Part shown: piece after piece, positions 33,603-46,860 of the stretch
Layout of the letters: each line of letters starts with the position of its first letter
Numbering within the stretch: position 1 is the first letter of the stretch
From: Calycina herbarum
Taxonomy: Eukaryota; Ascomycota; Leotiomycetes; Helotiales; Pezizellaceae
NCBI GenBank assembly: GCA_001414485.1
Contig: LLEY01000010.1
Span: forward strand, 496,001 to 560,000
Length of the DNA: 64,000 nt
Direction of reading: 5' to 3'
Notes under the pieces: generated by a model
Databases searched by the model: none
What the model saw: only the letters and a program-made list of their open reading frames with translations
What the model was told of the DNA's origin: nothing
Position numbers and translations under genes: made by a program

Positions 33603-34749
33603 AAAGCAGGATTTTGGGCCGAGACAGTTAAGTCTAAGGACATTTTATAGAAGACTGAGACGGCAAATCATTGTTTTTGTAGAGGTTTTGTAATAATAAT
33701 AAAGGAGAATCAATAGAACTCCGCCTAGGAACTCCAGGCTTAATAGAAATGAAATCAGCACTGCTGATTACCTAGAACTCTCTCTTGTTTCTCTAATAAT
33801 TCTTTGATTTCCATGTGTAATATTCATACAAAGAATCTTATATATACTATTCTTTTAGACTAGTATACCTAGGTACAAACGTAGACTATATACGGAAAGA
33901 ATATACTAAGAAACTATTATTCTAATAGTTTAGAAGAAAAATAATCTTATACTAATCCTACTCGAATACTTGGTATAGTATTTCAAAAGAGATATAATTA
34001 ACTAATCTAGACTTTACTTGATTAATTCACTTAATCTAAACTCTTTTAAATATTATTATTCGTTAGATATTCTTTAGATAAATACTCTAACTAAAAAATC
34101 TTTCTCTAAGACTATTATTCTAGTAAAATTATTTAAAGAATAGTATTTATTCACCTTTTTTGTATAAGATAAACTTTAAGAAAAGTATAAGATAAATTAA
34201 GAAAGTGAGTTTTATCTTAATTAAACTAATTATACTTGTAAAATACTTTAAGTAAAGATATTATCTTATCTTTCTAATAGAATATAGATCTTTGAAAGAA
34301 CTTAACGTAAAATAATTAGAAGGTTAGTAACTCTTAAATAAATCTACTATAGTATTATTTAAGTAATATTATTCTTTAGCTAGTTTCGTATAACTTAGAG
34401 CTAAAGAAGAGCTTAGAGTGAATCAGTGTAAGTACTAAGTAGAGTAGAGAAGAGTAATAGAGTAGTTACTCTACTCTACTTAGAGTTACTCAAAGCAACG
34501 TTAAATAAGAAGTAATTTTATACTTATCCTAGAGTGAATCAGACTTTCTCTTAAAAGAATCTATTTTCGTACTTAGTTTCTATAAATCAAACCTTTGGTA
34601 AAAGTTCATAGAACTTTACAATATTCTATTTCGCGATTTAGATATTTTAGAAGTACAAAATTAATCTACTCTATTCGAACAAAATAAAGCAAATCAATTG
34701 CTATCTCTTCCAGATTTGAATGGCTCACTTTAACATGTCTACTGGATAC
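33603..34749. repeat. AT-rich, RIP-like island
   Basis: From about 33.78 to 34.73 kb the sequence is extremely AT-rich with many TA steps, and no ORF or recognisable gene. An inverted ACTCTACTCT/AGAGTAGAG cluster sits at 34438-34495. Composition is like that of the TIR element at 9.4 kb and unlike the surrounding genes, consistent with mutated repeats, although no parent element can be named. Confidence 0.55.
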
Positions 34750-35430
34750 GTACGGCATCCCAATCGCACCAAAAAGTCGGATTGACTAAATCGTAAATAG
34801 AAAATCGCAAATCGCAAAGTGTTACTTTTTGTAAGTATTAAATAGAATAGTTTTAAATTTAAGTCCCCTCTCCCTCTTCCCCCCTCTATCTATCTTAAGA
34901 CCTAATAGTCTCATCTATAGCTACTAGCTAATTAGAGAATAGGGAGGAGAACAGGTATCACGTGTATAGCAGTAACATTACCCCTCGCCTCCTCGCTGTC
35001 GCTGTCGCTGTCGCTGTCGCCTCCTTACTATTACCTCACTATCGTATCGCATTCTTACTATTGTTTCTAGATAAATAATAGAGAGAGAGAGAGGAGAGGG
35101 GGGAAGAGAGAAGGGGAGGAATATGTTTGCTTCCTCAACCCCCCTTACCCACTCTAGGAAAAACTTTCCACCGAAATGTTTGCTTACTGGCCTCGCCCCC
35201 TCTCCCCCTCTCCTCTACACACTTACCTATACACAATACATAGAAGAATGGAAAGAGCAGCAGGAGAGAGTAAGAAGTATTGTAATGCTCTCCTACCTCT
35301 TTTATAAAGGGACAGAATAAGCTTAGGGGCTTAAATAACAATTATTAAGTTCTACTAAATACTTGACTTTTGCGATTTGCGATTTGCGATTTAGTCGTTT
35401 CCGACCTTTGGTACATACGGTATGCCGTAC
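34750..35430. mobile_element. Candidate TIR element, ~0.68 kb
   Basis: The left end 34750-34820 and right end 35360-35430 are diverged inverted repeats. Both begin GTACGGCAT-CC outside and continue with ACCAAA..GTCGG, GACTAAATCG and repeated AAATCGCAAATCGCAAA. I estimate about three quarters identity by eye. The interior has a (GCTGTC)n microsatellite (34995-35020), a GA run and two A/C-rich purine tracts, but no transposase. A target-site duplication is not clear (TGGA near both flanks). Confidence 0.6.
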
Positions 35431-35639
35431 TGGAAAGATATAAATAGATAAAGGCTCAACTGCGAGTATCAACCTCATTGCGAAACTTACACATGCCTAA
35501 GGTTGTTTAGATCTGTTGAAAGTGCTGTTTCTGGCGCAAAGGTATCTACTTTCGGTGGACGTTGTGAACTGAGCGTCTCGAACTTGGAAGAGAAAACCTT
35601 TCTTGTACAAATTAGTTGATTAAATAAGCGAGATAGACG

Positions 35640-36070
35640 CAGTGTGAGCAATGAGTAGAGTAGAGTAGAGTAGTGACGACTACTCTACTCTACTCAAGGG
35701 ATTTTAAGTACTACTCTACTCGACTCATTACTACTCGAGTAGTACTCTTGAGTAGTGGAGTAGCGTCGGGGTGGCGTCTTAGGGCTTCGGCGGCTTAAGC
35801 GAGATCTTCTTTCTACTCTGTCTACTACGTAACTTCTTTAATAATAGTCTTGATAGATTAGGTATTAATTATATATAACTACTAATATTACTAACAATAA
35901 GCCTTATAAGCCTTATAAATGCAAATATATAAATATTACTAAGACTACTCAAGACTACTAGAGTAGTCTTGAGTCACTACTCTACTCTACTCATCCGACC
36001 CGCTACTCATGCTCTACTCTACTACTCAAGAGTACTACTCGAGTAGTAGTGAGTAGTAGAGTAGTTTGTG
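35640..36070. repeat. Palindromic ACTACTC/GAGTAG cluster
   Basis: Many copies of GAGTAG and its complement CTACTC form nested palindromes, for example TACTACTCGAGTAGTA, AGAGTAGTCTTGAGT and GAGTAGTAGTGAGTAG. They occur as two dense blocks (35655-35765 and 35940-36066) around an AT-rich middle. A smaller relative is at 34438-34495. The sequence can fold into large hairpins and has no coding capacity. Confidence 0.65.
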
Positions 36071-38465
36071 TTCACGCTGGATAGACGACGCGAACGGTGT
36101 GTGCTGCAGTTGCTGTGGAAAAATAATGAGGAAATGACCGCACGGGTTGGACTTGGCCCTGGGTCTCCGTTGTTCTCTCCTTGAATAGTAAATGTTGAAA
36201 TACTGCACTTCAGAGGACAAGAGTAAAAGACTTGAATTCCGTGCCTTGCTCTACAAGAGCAAAAGGCATATATATATACAATGTTGCAATAGCTATTGCC
36301 ACATCCATTTGCCGAAAAAACTCTTCCTGCCGGCATGCCCGACGGGCATACCGATATCTCTTAAGTGGCGTAATATAACAGATATCACCGTACCTATCAA
36401 CAGTAAACTTTGAAACCCGTGGTAAAGACTATTGTTTGCAAGTAGGGAAGGAACCACCTTGCGTTGAAAGTTCTCGTCAGGTACAAGTTGGTGCTTGGGT
36501 CAGGTCGCTGTCGCCTCTTGGTCGTACCTTCCTCGACAAACACACTTCAACACTTTCGGTGAAGATTACCTCGTCTTCTTCCTTCCCATCTTCCCACTCC
36601 CTCGCACCTCCCCCGGAAAATTATTCCCTCAAAAATCCCCTATTCGGAATTCACGACAATCTCCACACCAATTTCCATTAATTAATAAAACCATCTCAAC
36701 ATTACCAGAAGGTCAAGAACACAACTGGAGCTTGCAATCCAAACGAAGGTTATTAAAAAGCTACAAAAAACCCGTCCCCATCAAGTCCGTAAGCCTATTT
36801 CCCAATCCCACTTCATTTCCCATTGAGCCCCAAAAGTCTTCAAACTCGAACACCTAGACATGATACGAGGTTCCTGGGAATACGTAGTGCACGTTCGAAA
36901 CATCAACACGACATGATTCCAGTTCTCTGGAATCGGGTATTCGAAGCTATTCAGAGTGCAATACTTAGGAGGGAGGTGGAAGGAGAGAAGTCGTGTTTTG
37001 TCTTGTCATACCCACGTACGAGGTGACTTCTCAGCTCACGAACACCCATGAAGAATATAGTTCAATTACTTTCCTACATGCACATGAACAGATGTAAAGA
37101 AAAGAGCAACCTTGGCCTAAAATCAGTTGTTTAGTATAGAGGGTAGGACAAAAGAGTCTTCAAGGTATTCAAGGTTACGACTTGATCTTGGGAGGGACGG
37201 AACGACCCAGCGAGGGGACATTGTCCTCACAAGTATCTCGCGAGACGAAGTTCGAGGCCTAATTCATGTGAAGAGCACTGGTCACTTTAAGTTGAGGTCG
37301 CTCCTTCCCATCGCGATTCGCGAACTCCACCTTGCACCCCAATCGTCGAGGTCGCTGCTTCCCTCTCAACTCGCATCTCAACCACAAATCTTAGAATCCG
37401 TGGGCGAGCCTTCAAGGTCTCTCCTTCCTTTACATCCATCCCTATACTTCCACATCTCCCAACCTCATTCTCTCTCCCTCTAATTTTATCTAGTATACTT
37501 TATCTACCAACTGCAGAATTAACTAGCGACGTTACTAGTTTATAGTATCAAGTAGTAAGTCCAGTAAATTAAGCTATCCCATCATATTATTCAAGAACAT
37601 CTAGAGTAAGAAAATGAATTAAATAACTCTTAATTATTTTAAGACTATTGAGTATTAGATTCTTATCCAAGTAACACTTATTTAACATAGATATCCTAGA
37701 CAGTTTAAAAGACTCAAGTTGTTTCAACAAAGTATGATGGCTGATTATCACGAATCTAGAATATTTCTAGACAGAATTGGTTGCTTCTATAATTACTCAG
37801 TGAATAATGTGTACTACTTCGAAACACTAACCTTCTCGCCGAAATGCATCTCCATCTGCACCCCCACAAACACCTACCTACTCTTGACGGTTCAAAGTTC
37901 GAGAGAGTGGGGATTTTCATCGTTTTACTCTTCCTTTTTATCTCCTTATGTGAAACGAGTTAGGGTGCTATAACTTGGATCTAGACGATTGAGGTATTTA
38001 GAATGAACGCGAGGGTTGAGAAATGGGTTGTATTTCTCACTCGCAATTTTTCAGCCCCCAAAATTTGTGTAGCTTACTCGTGGGTTACTGGTGGGTTACT
38101 GTTAGCTTACTCGACAAAAGGGTTGGGGGCCAAAAATGGCAAGGTGACGCAAGTCCCCAGGACGAAAAGAGAAGAAGAAAAATATCACCAGCAGCCAAAA
38201 CCTTGTCAGAATAATCAACTACCGCTCAACGCTAGAATATCATTCCTATAAAAAGAAGAAAGAAAAAAGAAAGAGACCCTATAACTACAGGCACCACCAA
38301 CAAAAGATGGACTGGTTCCCAAACCTATCACCCTAGCGCTATGCACACTCCCAACCTCCAAATTACCACACCCTCCCCAAAAAAGACATATATTCAGGCC
38401 TCGAGAACTTTTCTTATCCACAAAAATCCAATCTCCCTCGTTCCTCGCGTGCTTTTACCGACACC
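36071..38465. other. Gene-free stretch, no function recognised
   Basis: Short ORFs only. Three loose copies of GAGGTCGCTNCTTCC occur at about 37297, 37357 and 37411, and another near 14198, which may be a minor repeat. The right end (from about 38220) is probably the 3' UTR of the oxysterol-binding protein gene. Confidence 0.35.
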
Positions 38466-41400
38466 CTAAAATATCTCCTCAACCTGTTTCCACGCCTCCC
38501 CAGTAGTCGCTTTCTCCCGCTCAGCCCAGTACTGTCCGTTGAATTTCCAGAAGACTTCGCCCGTGACGGGACATTCAGACTTCTCAAACCATTTAGGTTG
38601 AAACTCCTCCCCATGTTCTTCCCTTCTTCTCCTCGTCGCACGTTGTTTCTCCTCAACCCGGTTCTTCTCCGTAGCAGCGAAATCATACTCCCCATCCTCC
38701 ATAGCCCGTTGATCAGGTCGAAGTCTGGTGTCGGTGGGTGGGAGCCAAGGTCTCAGCTTATCATTACAATCGTTGAGTGTGACGACGAAAGGAGTGAGGT
38801 TGAATGGGATCCCTTCCGGTCTCTTATTCGCCTCCCACACCAAGAAAGGCTGGGTGGTATCAACCACACTCCCCCGATGATGAAGTTGTCCCGGTTTTGG
38901 TTCTTCGGGTGTAGCCTCATACCCAGGAGTGAGTCTTGCATACATCTTACTATTCCACCGTCCGCCAATAGAATATCTCGTCTGTCCATCTGCGTCATTA
39001 ACACGTCCGGAGATTTGGTACGCACTCGATGCTTTCCAGCCTCGAGCTTTGAAATCGATAACGCAGACCTCACCGGTCGTCCAGTTCTTGACTTCCATGG
39101 GACCGTAGTTGTCGACAGTGGGCGAACCGGTGATGATTCCGATAACAGAGGAGGTGACTTTCTTCCAAGTGTATAATTCCTCTTTCTCTGAACCGTTGGG
39201 ACGAAGTTTTAAGAACCATGTGCCGAGGGGATTAATGTCGAAGGATTTTCCGTAGAACTTGGATTTGACTGCTGACTCTCCGTAATATGTCCATTTTGGA
39301 GATTCTGCCCAAGCTGCTCCAACTGGTGGATGATGGCTTACTTGTTCGATGAAGAAGCGATAGTTTTTGTCTGGGCGTACATACTCGAAAGTTTCACCCA
39401 GAAGAGGGTTGAAGGGTTTTGCGACACGGCCGATTGTTGATGCATACTCGCTTGCTGCGAATGCTGCAACATAAACCATACGCTCTGTAGAGTCAGATCG
39501 ATCGGCAGCAATATCGAGAAGGTCCGCATATTCCATATCTTCTGCGCATCGTTGGAGTAAAGATGTTGGTTCGTTGAAGGAGACGGGGAGAGTCATTTTG
39601 GTCATGTCTTTTCCTATCATAGACTTGAGGATACTCTAGGGAAAAAATTAGCTTGCAGATTAAACATTGTACATGGGAACTTACCCATAAAGATATCTTG
39701 GGTCTATCGTCGGCGTCCATCTTGAGTCTCTTACGAATACCATCTTCGTAACCACTAAATGAAGAAGAGAGGTCGAGTCCGCCTTCTACAGCAGGTTTCT
39801 CTTTGTGGTCGGCGACAGGCATAGGTGCAAGCTCGATTTCACCTGCATCCACAGCATCAAAGAACTCCTCTTCATCCTCGGATTCGGAATCAGATAAGTT
39901 CGTGATCTCATTCAACACCGATTGTTGTCGAAGGGAACTTTTGGCTGTAGATTTGCGAGTAAGAATACCGGCAGCGGTAATCTCCTTATCCAACCCCACT
40001 TCCTCGAGAGCTTCAGTGACCACCTCCGTAGCATCTGCTTCACCGCGACTAGCTGGTCGACTGGTCACAGCAACATTGCCACCAATAACCTCACGAAGAG
40101 CTCTTTTGGTGATCTTTCGCTTTTCCTCTGCCTCCCCAACTCTAGCCTCGAGGACTTCTTGCTCACGAGCTACCTTGGCCATGCTATCCTCCCACATACG
40201 TCGCATATCTGCCTCTCGGTCAAGTCTGTATTGCCAATATGCATCCCTATCCTTGGATATCTTGAGCAAATCCCCAACAAGACCCTTGAGATTGCGGATA
40301 GAAGAATCGTATGTTGATACAGCTTGAAGGGCGAGAGAGTCGGAAATGGGGAGTGTTGGATTCCTTAATTGCTCGCTCTGCAACGCTCCATTGACCTGCC
40401 CCATCATATCCAATTGGAGTTTCGCTGACTGGGCAATAATATCGAAAGCATCCTTTGCAACAGGTGCTTCGCGGTCGCTTGATCCATCATTTTCACCATA
40501 GTCATCGTCATCATCCCCATCAAGTGGTGGTCCTTGGCTTGTAGTTTTGTGAATGTCACCCATAAAACTTGGGTCATAAGATCCATATGCAGTTCCATCG
40601 TCGTCGTCTGCCACACTCCCTGCCGTATTGAATGCAACTTTGCTGCTACTGCCATTCTTGCTTGATTGTGGTACGAGGCGAGTAGATTGGAAGCTGCTTC
40701 GACGTGCATCCACAATACTTGCAGCTTCACTTCCGGGAGGTGCAAGCTCAGTAGTAGAATGGCTGATCACACCATTGCTAATATCAGCCTTTGCTTGCCT
40801 CAAAAGCTCCGCACTCTTTTGCCTCTGTCGGTCTTCCTCCTTTGCTTGATCTTTCGTCCATTGGATGGAATTGTTGAGTGCCCAGAACCATCTTTTAGCT
40901 TCCACTTCGTGATTTGCTTTCAAGTGGTATTTGACGGAGGATTTACCAATAATGTCGAATTTGGTCTTTTCAGTAGGATCCATGTTAAGTCTGGCGATGC
41001 GCATGTTGATTGCTCCACGGCAAGCAGACCCAGCATCATCTTGATGCTTATAATAACTCATAACTCCATCCTCAAGAACGAACCAACGCAGCTGATATCC
41101 TTTTCGGTAATTTGTCCATTTCTTGAGGTAGCCTTTCATTTCCCGACCATCCTTTCCTGCTAGGGCATCTCCGGGCGGGGCGTGTGAAGCTTGCTGAGAG
41201 GCATTTCCTAGAACAGCCTTCTCTTGAATACCACGTTGTGCTGCAACTGCTGCAGGTGATTTCTTGAGCATCGCTCTCGTGTTATCGTCCTTGGTGACGT
41301 CCTGCGGTAGTTTTCCTCTTCGGTCTCGTCGAAATGGGTCGGCACCGTGACGAAGTAGGACTTCAATCAACGCAGTATTCTTCTTTCTCGCTGCCTCGTG

Positions 41401-42396
41401 CAATAGAGTTCCACCGGATTGAAGAGTTGTAATATCCGATGCAAACTCTCCACCATTGATGTCCAGGACTGTCTTCACACGAGGTTCCTCCAATACCTCA
41501 CCCAACCTTATGTAATCCCCTTGTTGGACCAAAGCCTGGACCTGTCTGATCTTTCCGTCGACGAATATCGAACGGGATAATTGTAGTTGTTGGAAAATAT
41601 CGGGGGTACGAGCGAGATCGAGGGGTAATCGACCCTGGTAATTTGCGATCGAATCATTGATTCCATCCTGCTCCAGAAGTAATCGAACAGCAGGTCCTCG
41701 TCCTTGTTGCGCCGCCAGATGTAAAGCTGTATTCCCTTCCTTATCTCGTGCGTTGACATCGATTGATCCAGCTCCGTCGGACAGGATGTATTCGATCACC
41801 GGTTGCTCCGCGCATTGAATTGCCAAATGAAGTATCGTCGTGTCCTCCAAGGCGCTGGAAGTCCCACTGCCAGATATACTGGATGTGCTCATACGATGGC
41901 CATCTGTATCTCGCAATGCCTTGGAGATGGAGGCGGTATCGCCACTTCTCAATGCCTCGAATATCCTGAACTTTCGCACCGATTGTTCAATCGAGACCGT
42001 CTTGTCCTGCATTGTAGGGGCGCTCGTGGGTGGCAGCATCGAGTTTCTCTGTACGTTCATGCTCGAGGTTGATCGCATCATACCAGCCGTTCCTGTTGAT
42101 GGTTTCGAGCTGTGTCCGCGTGAAGGGTGGTGAGCTAATCCAGGTGATCCCGAGGGAAGGGACGATGTGGAGGCGTCCTCTAGATCTCTCTCGTCGCCCT
42201 TGGGTTCCTTCCCCCGTCTCAGCTTGGAAAGGGCTGAAGACTTGCTCCGTTTGTGACTGAGAAAGGGCATTCTTGTTAGTGATCAAACCCAAAATACAGT
42301 ACTAGTATCCTGAAATGTTCCTTCCACATTTGTTCCGCGCGGGGTAAAGGACATGTTTATAACAGAGATTGCGTACCCTTCTCCTGCATCCGACAT
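38466..42396 (-). CDS. Oxysterol-binding protein, Osh1/Osh2 type (ankyrin-PH-FFAT-ORD)
   Basis: A lipid-transfer protein acting at membrane contact sites; the family exchanges sterol and PI4P. Proposed exons are 42396-42377, 42256-39685 and 39635-38466, giving 1253 aa. Ankyrin repeats lie at about 145-230 and 285-340 ([40 protein letters not shown]). A PH domain is at about 377-477 ([20 protein letters not shown]). An acidic FFAT-like motif [12 protein letters not shown] near 802-813 suggests VAP binding at the ER. The ORD from about 865 to the end carries EQVSHHPP (961-968), its signature. The small first exon (MSDAGEG) is inferred from a GTACGC donor and a CACTAAC...TTTCTCAG acceptor in phase; the alternative is the ATG at 42270 without it. 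The second intron is phase 0 with GTAAGT. Confidence 0.93.
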
Positions 42397-43570
42397 GCTT
42401 GCAGACGTACTCGTCCTGGAGGTCCGGAAGAAGAATTATATGCCGTGTCAAATCAGAGGAGTGTATAGGCGATTGCGAAACTACTAAGGTTCGGCCAAGG
42501 TCGAGTTTTGAAGGGAGCAAGCGGGCGTCAAAGGGGCTGTTGGGCTGTTGGATTGTTGCAAGGCGCTGCTGCTTGGATCTCGACGTGGTCTTGCCACGGA
42601 CGCGTATTTACTCGTATTACAATATTCGGATTGCTCGGGGGACACGATTACCAGACTGGCACTACAATAGCAATTGTCGTATCGCGGGGTAAGAGTGAGA
42701 TGTTGCTCTCAGAGGAGACCTGGAAGTTTGAGGCAGTGCTGGCTCGACTTTCTGCATCTGGCCCCTTGAAGTCGTTCCAAGCTTCTGATTGGTGATACCG
42801 TCTACGAGCCCCACTCACCTTGAATCTTCATCCCTGCCCGCGATGACGTATTAACTAACCTTTCAAGCATATAGAACTTGCTTCTGGAATAATAAGTACC
42901 TTCTATTTTTATATCTGCTGAAAGAAGTCGCCAAGTATTGACAATGAAAGTTCCAACCTCAAATCACGACGAGTAACTACCCAAGACAAATACCGACACC
43001 AAAGAACAGATGACCACCACTAAACGGGTGAGGAATCAAAGGGAGCTTCGTCACATGGCCATCTCTGTCTTCACTCAGGTGTTGAGATATCTTGACCCGA
43101 GCCGGAATTGTGTGACAATCTCAGCAATCTCACTACCTGAGAATTTTGCTTGGCAGCTTCGGTTTCTTCATTAAGCCGGATTCCACATTTCAACTGGGCT
43201 ACCTAGCTATGTACTGTAGGTTGAGAAAGCGAAGTGATCAGCTTACAGTATCTGAATTCTGTAGCTACTCGCACCCGAGGAACATTACGGAACCAAGCCC
43301 CAACTCATTGTCGGAGATGGTGATCGTTTTCTATGCTACTCGCTATTCACTATAATAGGTATACATGTACCAAGCTCGAGGTACAGAAGGAGCTCCTCCT
43401 GTTTCCTCTACAGGGCATCAATTACATGTCTTTCACACGCAGCAAGGCACTCCTTCTGGACAAGTCACACGAGAAGGGACAAGATTCCATTGATTTTTCG
43501 GGCAGAGATTATACTACTCGTATTATTTTACCGTAAGCTAGCTCCTCGGCAAATGAATTCTCATCTCCAA
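42397..43570. other. Upstream region of the oxysterol-binding protein gene
   Basis: No gene is recognised. Short ORFs only. Confidence 0.35.
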
Positions 43571-46500
43571 ACTTCACCTGAAAGATTCTTATAATCGAGG
43601 GTAAGTAACATTTTGACAGCAGATAAGCATTCGACGATTATGTAACATTCAAATTTTTCCAACTCGGAGTTCTATACTAGCCAAGCAGAATTGCTTGTCA
43701 AAAGAAAGGGTATACGAGACTAGAATTGAAGGTTTAATTTTCTCGAGCAACGAGGCCTGGAAGAAGGAAAGCAATAATTCATTGATGGCAGCATCGTGTA
43801 CACCGGATTGACATTTGTTTGTCGTCCACACACACATATATTTTTGAATTCGTCAAATAAGCTCGCAGATTACCTGATGACGATTGTTGAGGAATTCCCA
43901 CAAGAATCTTTAGAAACCAGGGCTTGAAAGACATGGGTGAATTATGAACTACGAGGGGTATAAAGAATCAAGGCCACGAGGGTTGTTGTCACCGCTATAA
44001 GCTCAGGGAAATGCACCAACAGCCGCTACATTGAGAGCATTAAGGTTAGAATGAGAAATTGAGAAGGGGCGGATATCTCCAAAAGTTCTCCTTGGATTCA
44101 GCAAGAATCCCTCTTTTTCGAGGTATACAAGAGGGTTTCCAGTTCAACGTTTTGGGGTAATCGACAGTAAGTCATTTCTGAGAAGCAAGCAATATTTTAA
44201 CAACTTGTTAAAATTCAGACTACTACAGAAGTTCAAGATAAATCGGTAGTAGCCAATTCACTATGTATTAATAGCAGTATTCGAGTCCTTGCAGGATATG
44301 TTGGTTCTTCACTCGTTGGACAAAGAGCAGATAGGCGCCATGGAACAGCAATAGCAATCCTAGGCTCTTCACTCATATTTAGATAAGTGAGTACAAAACT
44401 ACTTATTCACCTAACAAAGCCATTTGTAACAACGACTCTACGAAATCACTCTAAATTCACTTCGATATAAACGTAAACTTTAACGCCATTCTCTTAAAAC
44501 AAAATTCCAAAGCACGAAGTCAGCTCCATAGAGGTCGACTACCCAGTTCGTCGCACTGCGCCGCTGCACAAACTACTCGGGTCTACATGGCACCTACCAA
44601 GAGTCAAGTGCAGTTTGAAAGCAAGGAGAGGCATACTTGCTCGCAAATATTGAAGAGGGGTGTCCCCAATAATCTTAACTCTTGAAAATCTGAACGTTTC
44701 GAAAAGTAGACAGTAAGAATGTTTTCGATGGTAAATATAGAAATGACAATATATACAGGTTCAGAGGACTAAATACCAAAGAACAACCTAAGAGTCGTTA
44801 GTGAAATAGATTTGCGGTTTCCTGCTTGCCTCCTCTTAAGTTAGCCGTATGACTCCAAATGCTCTGGTCTCCAGAACAGCAAAAGCAAAACGGTTGCTAC
44901 TATTTGGGTAGCTGGAATCGCCTTTTTGTACCTTTCAAAGTCTTTTGTGAGTGATAAAAGGGAATCCCCTCTGCCTTTCCTACCGGGGGCAGTTCCGAAC
45001 GCAATATTCACTGGGGAACCAACTTTAGTGAAGTGCACTACCTATAAAAAAGTCTTGCAATCCTGAAATGTAACCTCATTCGCTTTCCCTTCATCGAGAC
45101 TCATCGACCTGTTCGCGTCGTTCAACCCGGGGACGAGGTAAACGCAGAACAGCTTCCATTCTACCAAAGGAGACACAAGTTTTATTGTGAAGTCTTATCT
45201 TTAGCCTAATATGCCCTCTCAAGTTTACATATTATCTGAATCTTTTTAGAATTCGGCGGTAAGTAAATAATCGACGGTGAATATAAAAACGACAACATAT
45301 CAAAAATTCAGATTACTTACTTGAAACTGTTACAAGCCGTGGCCACTGTGGCCGTTCAGCAACGGGCAAGTGTAGTATCCATATCCGTTCCATCCGGCAT
45401 CTCCCATTGAAAGCTCCATCCGAGCAAGGACAAGTGTTAGGTTGTGTTATTTCCTTGTTCATGCCAGTTGCCCATACTGACTGCTTAACCCTCCTTGTTT
45501 TATAGCCGAAAAACCCTAATTCACTGACAAGAAAGAAAGTAGAACTTACGTCCAGTATTTCCGTCTCCCAATCGCACGTCAAACACGAGGCAGGAAAAGT
45601 TGGATAGTGAACTGTAGAGCTTAAATATAAAAGCAAGATTGTTCTACCTAAAGGTTAGCCAGCAAAAGTGGATGCATGACGAATTCACTGGGTGTGGGAT
45701 CCCAATTGTATCCTCGCTTCTATCCTCTTGGGCCACGATGGTAAGGGGGACCAATCATACGAAAATTTTCCAAAGAAGTGTCATCTCCAGTCTAAGTCCT
45801 TCTCTCAAGTCAATGGCTCATCTGGATGTTTTGAAAACTCGACAGTAGAGAGGCTTTCGACGGTAGCTAAGATTCGACAACATAAAGTTCAGATACGTAC
45901 CTAGTAAGAACTCGTAGAAGTTAAACAAAGAGTGGCCACCGTCACCGTCCGTGTCTTATTCTCAGGGAAACACGAGCTATGCTGGAACATTGAATGCCGC
46001 GGTGGGATCCATGCCTCTGATGAGATAGCCTTGACAATCCCATTTAGCTTCTCCTTTGATTTCTCCTGTGGACAGCCTCCTTATTTTCTACTAAACAAAT
46101 TCCAATTCACGCACAAGACAGGAAGCATCAGTGAAAACCAGAGCCACGAAGCTTGAGAAATATCTCAAATATACAATACTCTATAATCCGGACCCCCGCT
46201 CTAATTGAGCAAATCACTAGCACGCAATTAATCAGCGAGTCGACTTGCTAATGTCTTAAATACCATAGCAGAACTAGTAAAATTAGATCATCTAAAGGCG
46301 CCCAGCTTGTATTTACCATTTCGGGGGGTAGCGACAACCCAACATTCAAGTTATGGTTCAAGTTATCTGTGGCTAGATTCACCGCATTAAAAATTTCGGC
46401 GCAGCCTCAAGACGAATGGTGGCCTAATCTAGAGTCAGCAATTTATCTGAATCTCTTTATAATTCGGCGGTAAGCAAAGTTTCGAGGATAAATATAAAAC

Positions 46501-46800
46501 CAACGTGACAAAGCTCGGATTTTCTAGAAGAAAATCCGAACTTTGACCTGGGAGGTCGATTATTTTGAAAGTTATCACCTTCTGAATCTCCGTCTACTGC
46601 ATCATCGTCTTCCCATTCATCTTCTCCTACTTTGTTGGCTCTCTTTCGTATTTGGGCTGAACGCTTCCAGGCGGCGAGGAGTCTTCCTTTTTTATACCCA
46701 AAAAGGAACCATCCACTGGCAAGGAAAGCCCAAGGCTCGTACTTTGCTCTTTCCAGCTCTTGATCACCTCTCAAAACCAACTTCACGAAGCCAGACAAGA
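43571..46800. repeat. Degenerate tandem array, ~0.54-0.62-kb unit, five or more copies
   Basis: A recognisable block reads about TCTGAATCTTTTTAGAATTC, GGCGGTAAGTAA, TCGACGGTGAATATAAAAACGACAAC and TTCAGATTAC. It appears near 44152, 44693, 45245, 45831 and 46455, with a fainter trace near 43580, so the steps are about 541, 552, 586 and 624 bp. A second block (GTGGCCACTGTGGCCGTTC / GTGGCCACCGTCACCGTCC) follows at 45335 and 45930. A third (TTTATANCC-AAAAA-CC..TTCACTGACAAGAAAG) occurs at about 45499, 46089 and 46691. On the minus strand the last copy is open for over 100 codons (46798-46457: FLFGYKKGRLLAAWKRSAQ, then an acidic tail) but has no ATG, and the other copies are broken. The array looks like a duplicated, decayed gene fragment. 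Confidence 0.6.
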
Positions 46801-46860
46801 ACGGTATTCCAAATATACATTACTCTATGATATATAATATATATAATGCCACTTCAATCA

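Noticed and set aside
37127..37483. 118-aa plus-strand frame
   Set aside because: No ATG start is convincing, and its C-terminal part is made of short repeats (SRSLLP words) in a gene-free region.
38598..39176. 192-aa plus-strand open frame
   Set aside because: Antisense to the ORD exon of the oxysterol-binding protein; no independent evidence.
46457..46798. 113-aa minus-strand frame taken alone as a gene
   Set aside because: It opens with TTG and has a stop upstream without ATG. It is the best preserved copy of a tandem array and is reported as such.
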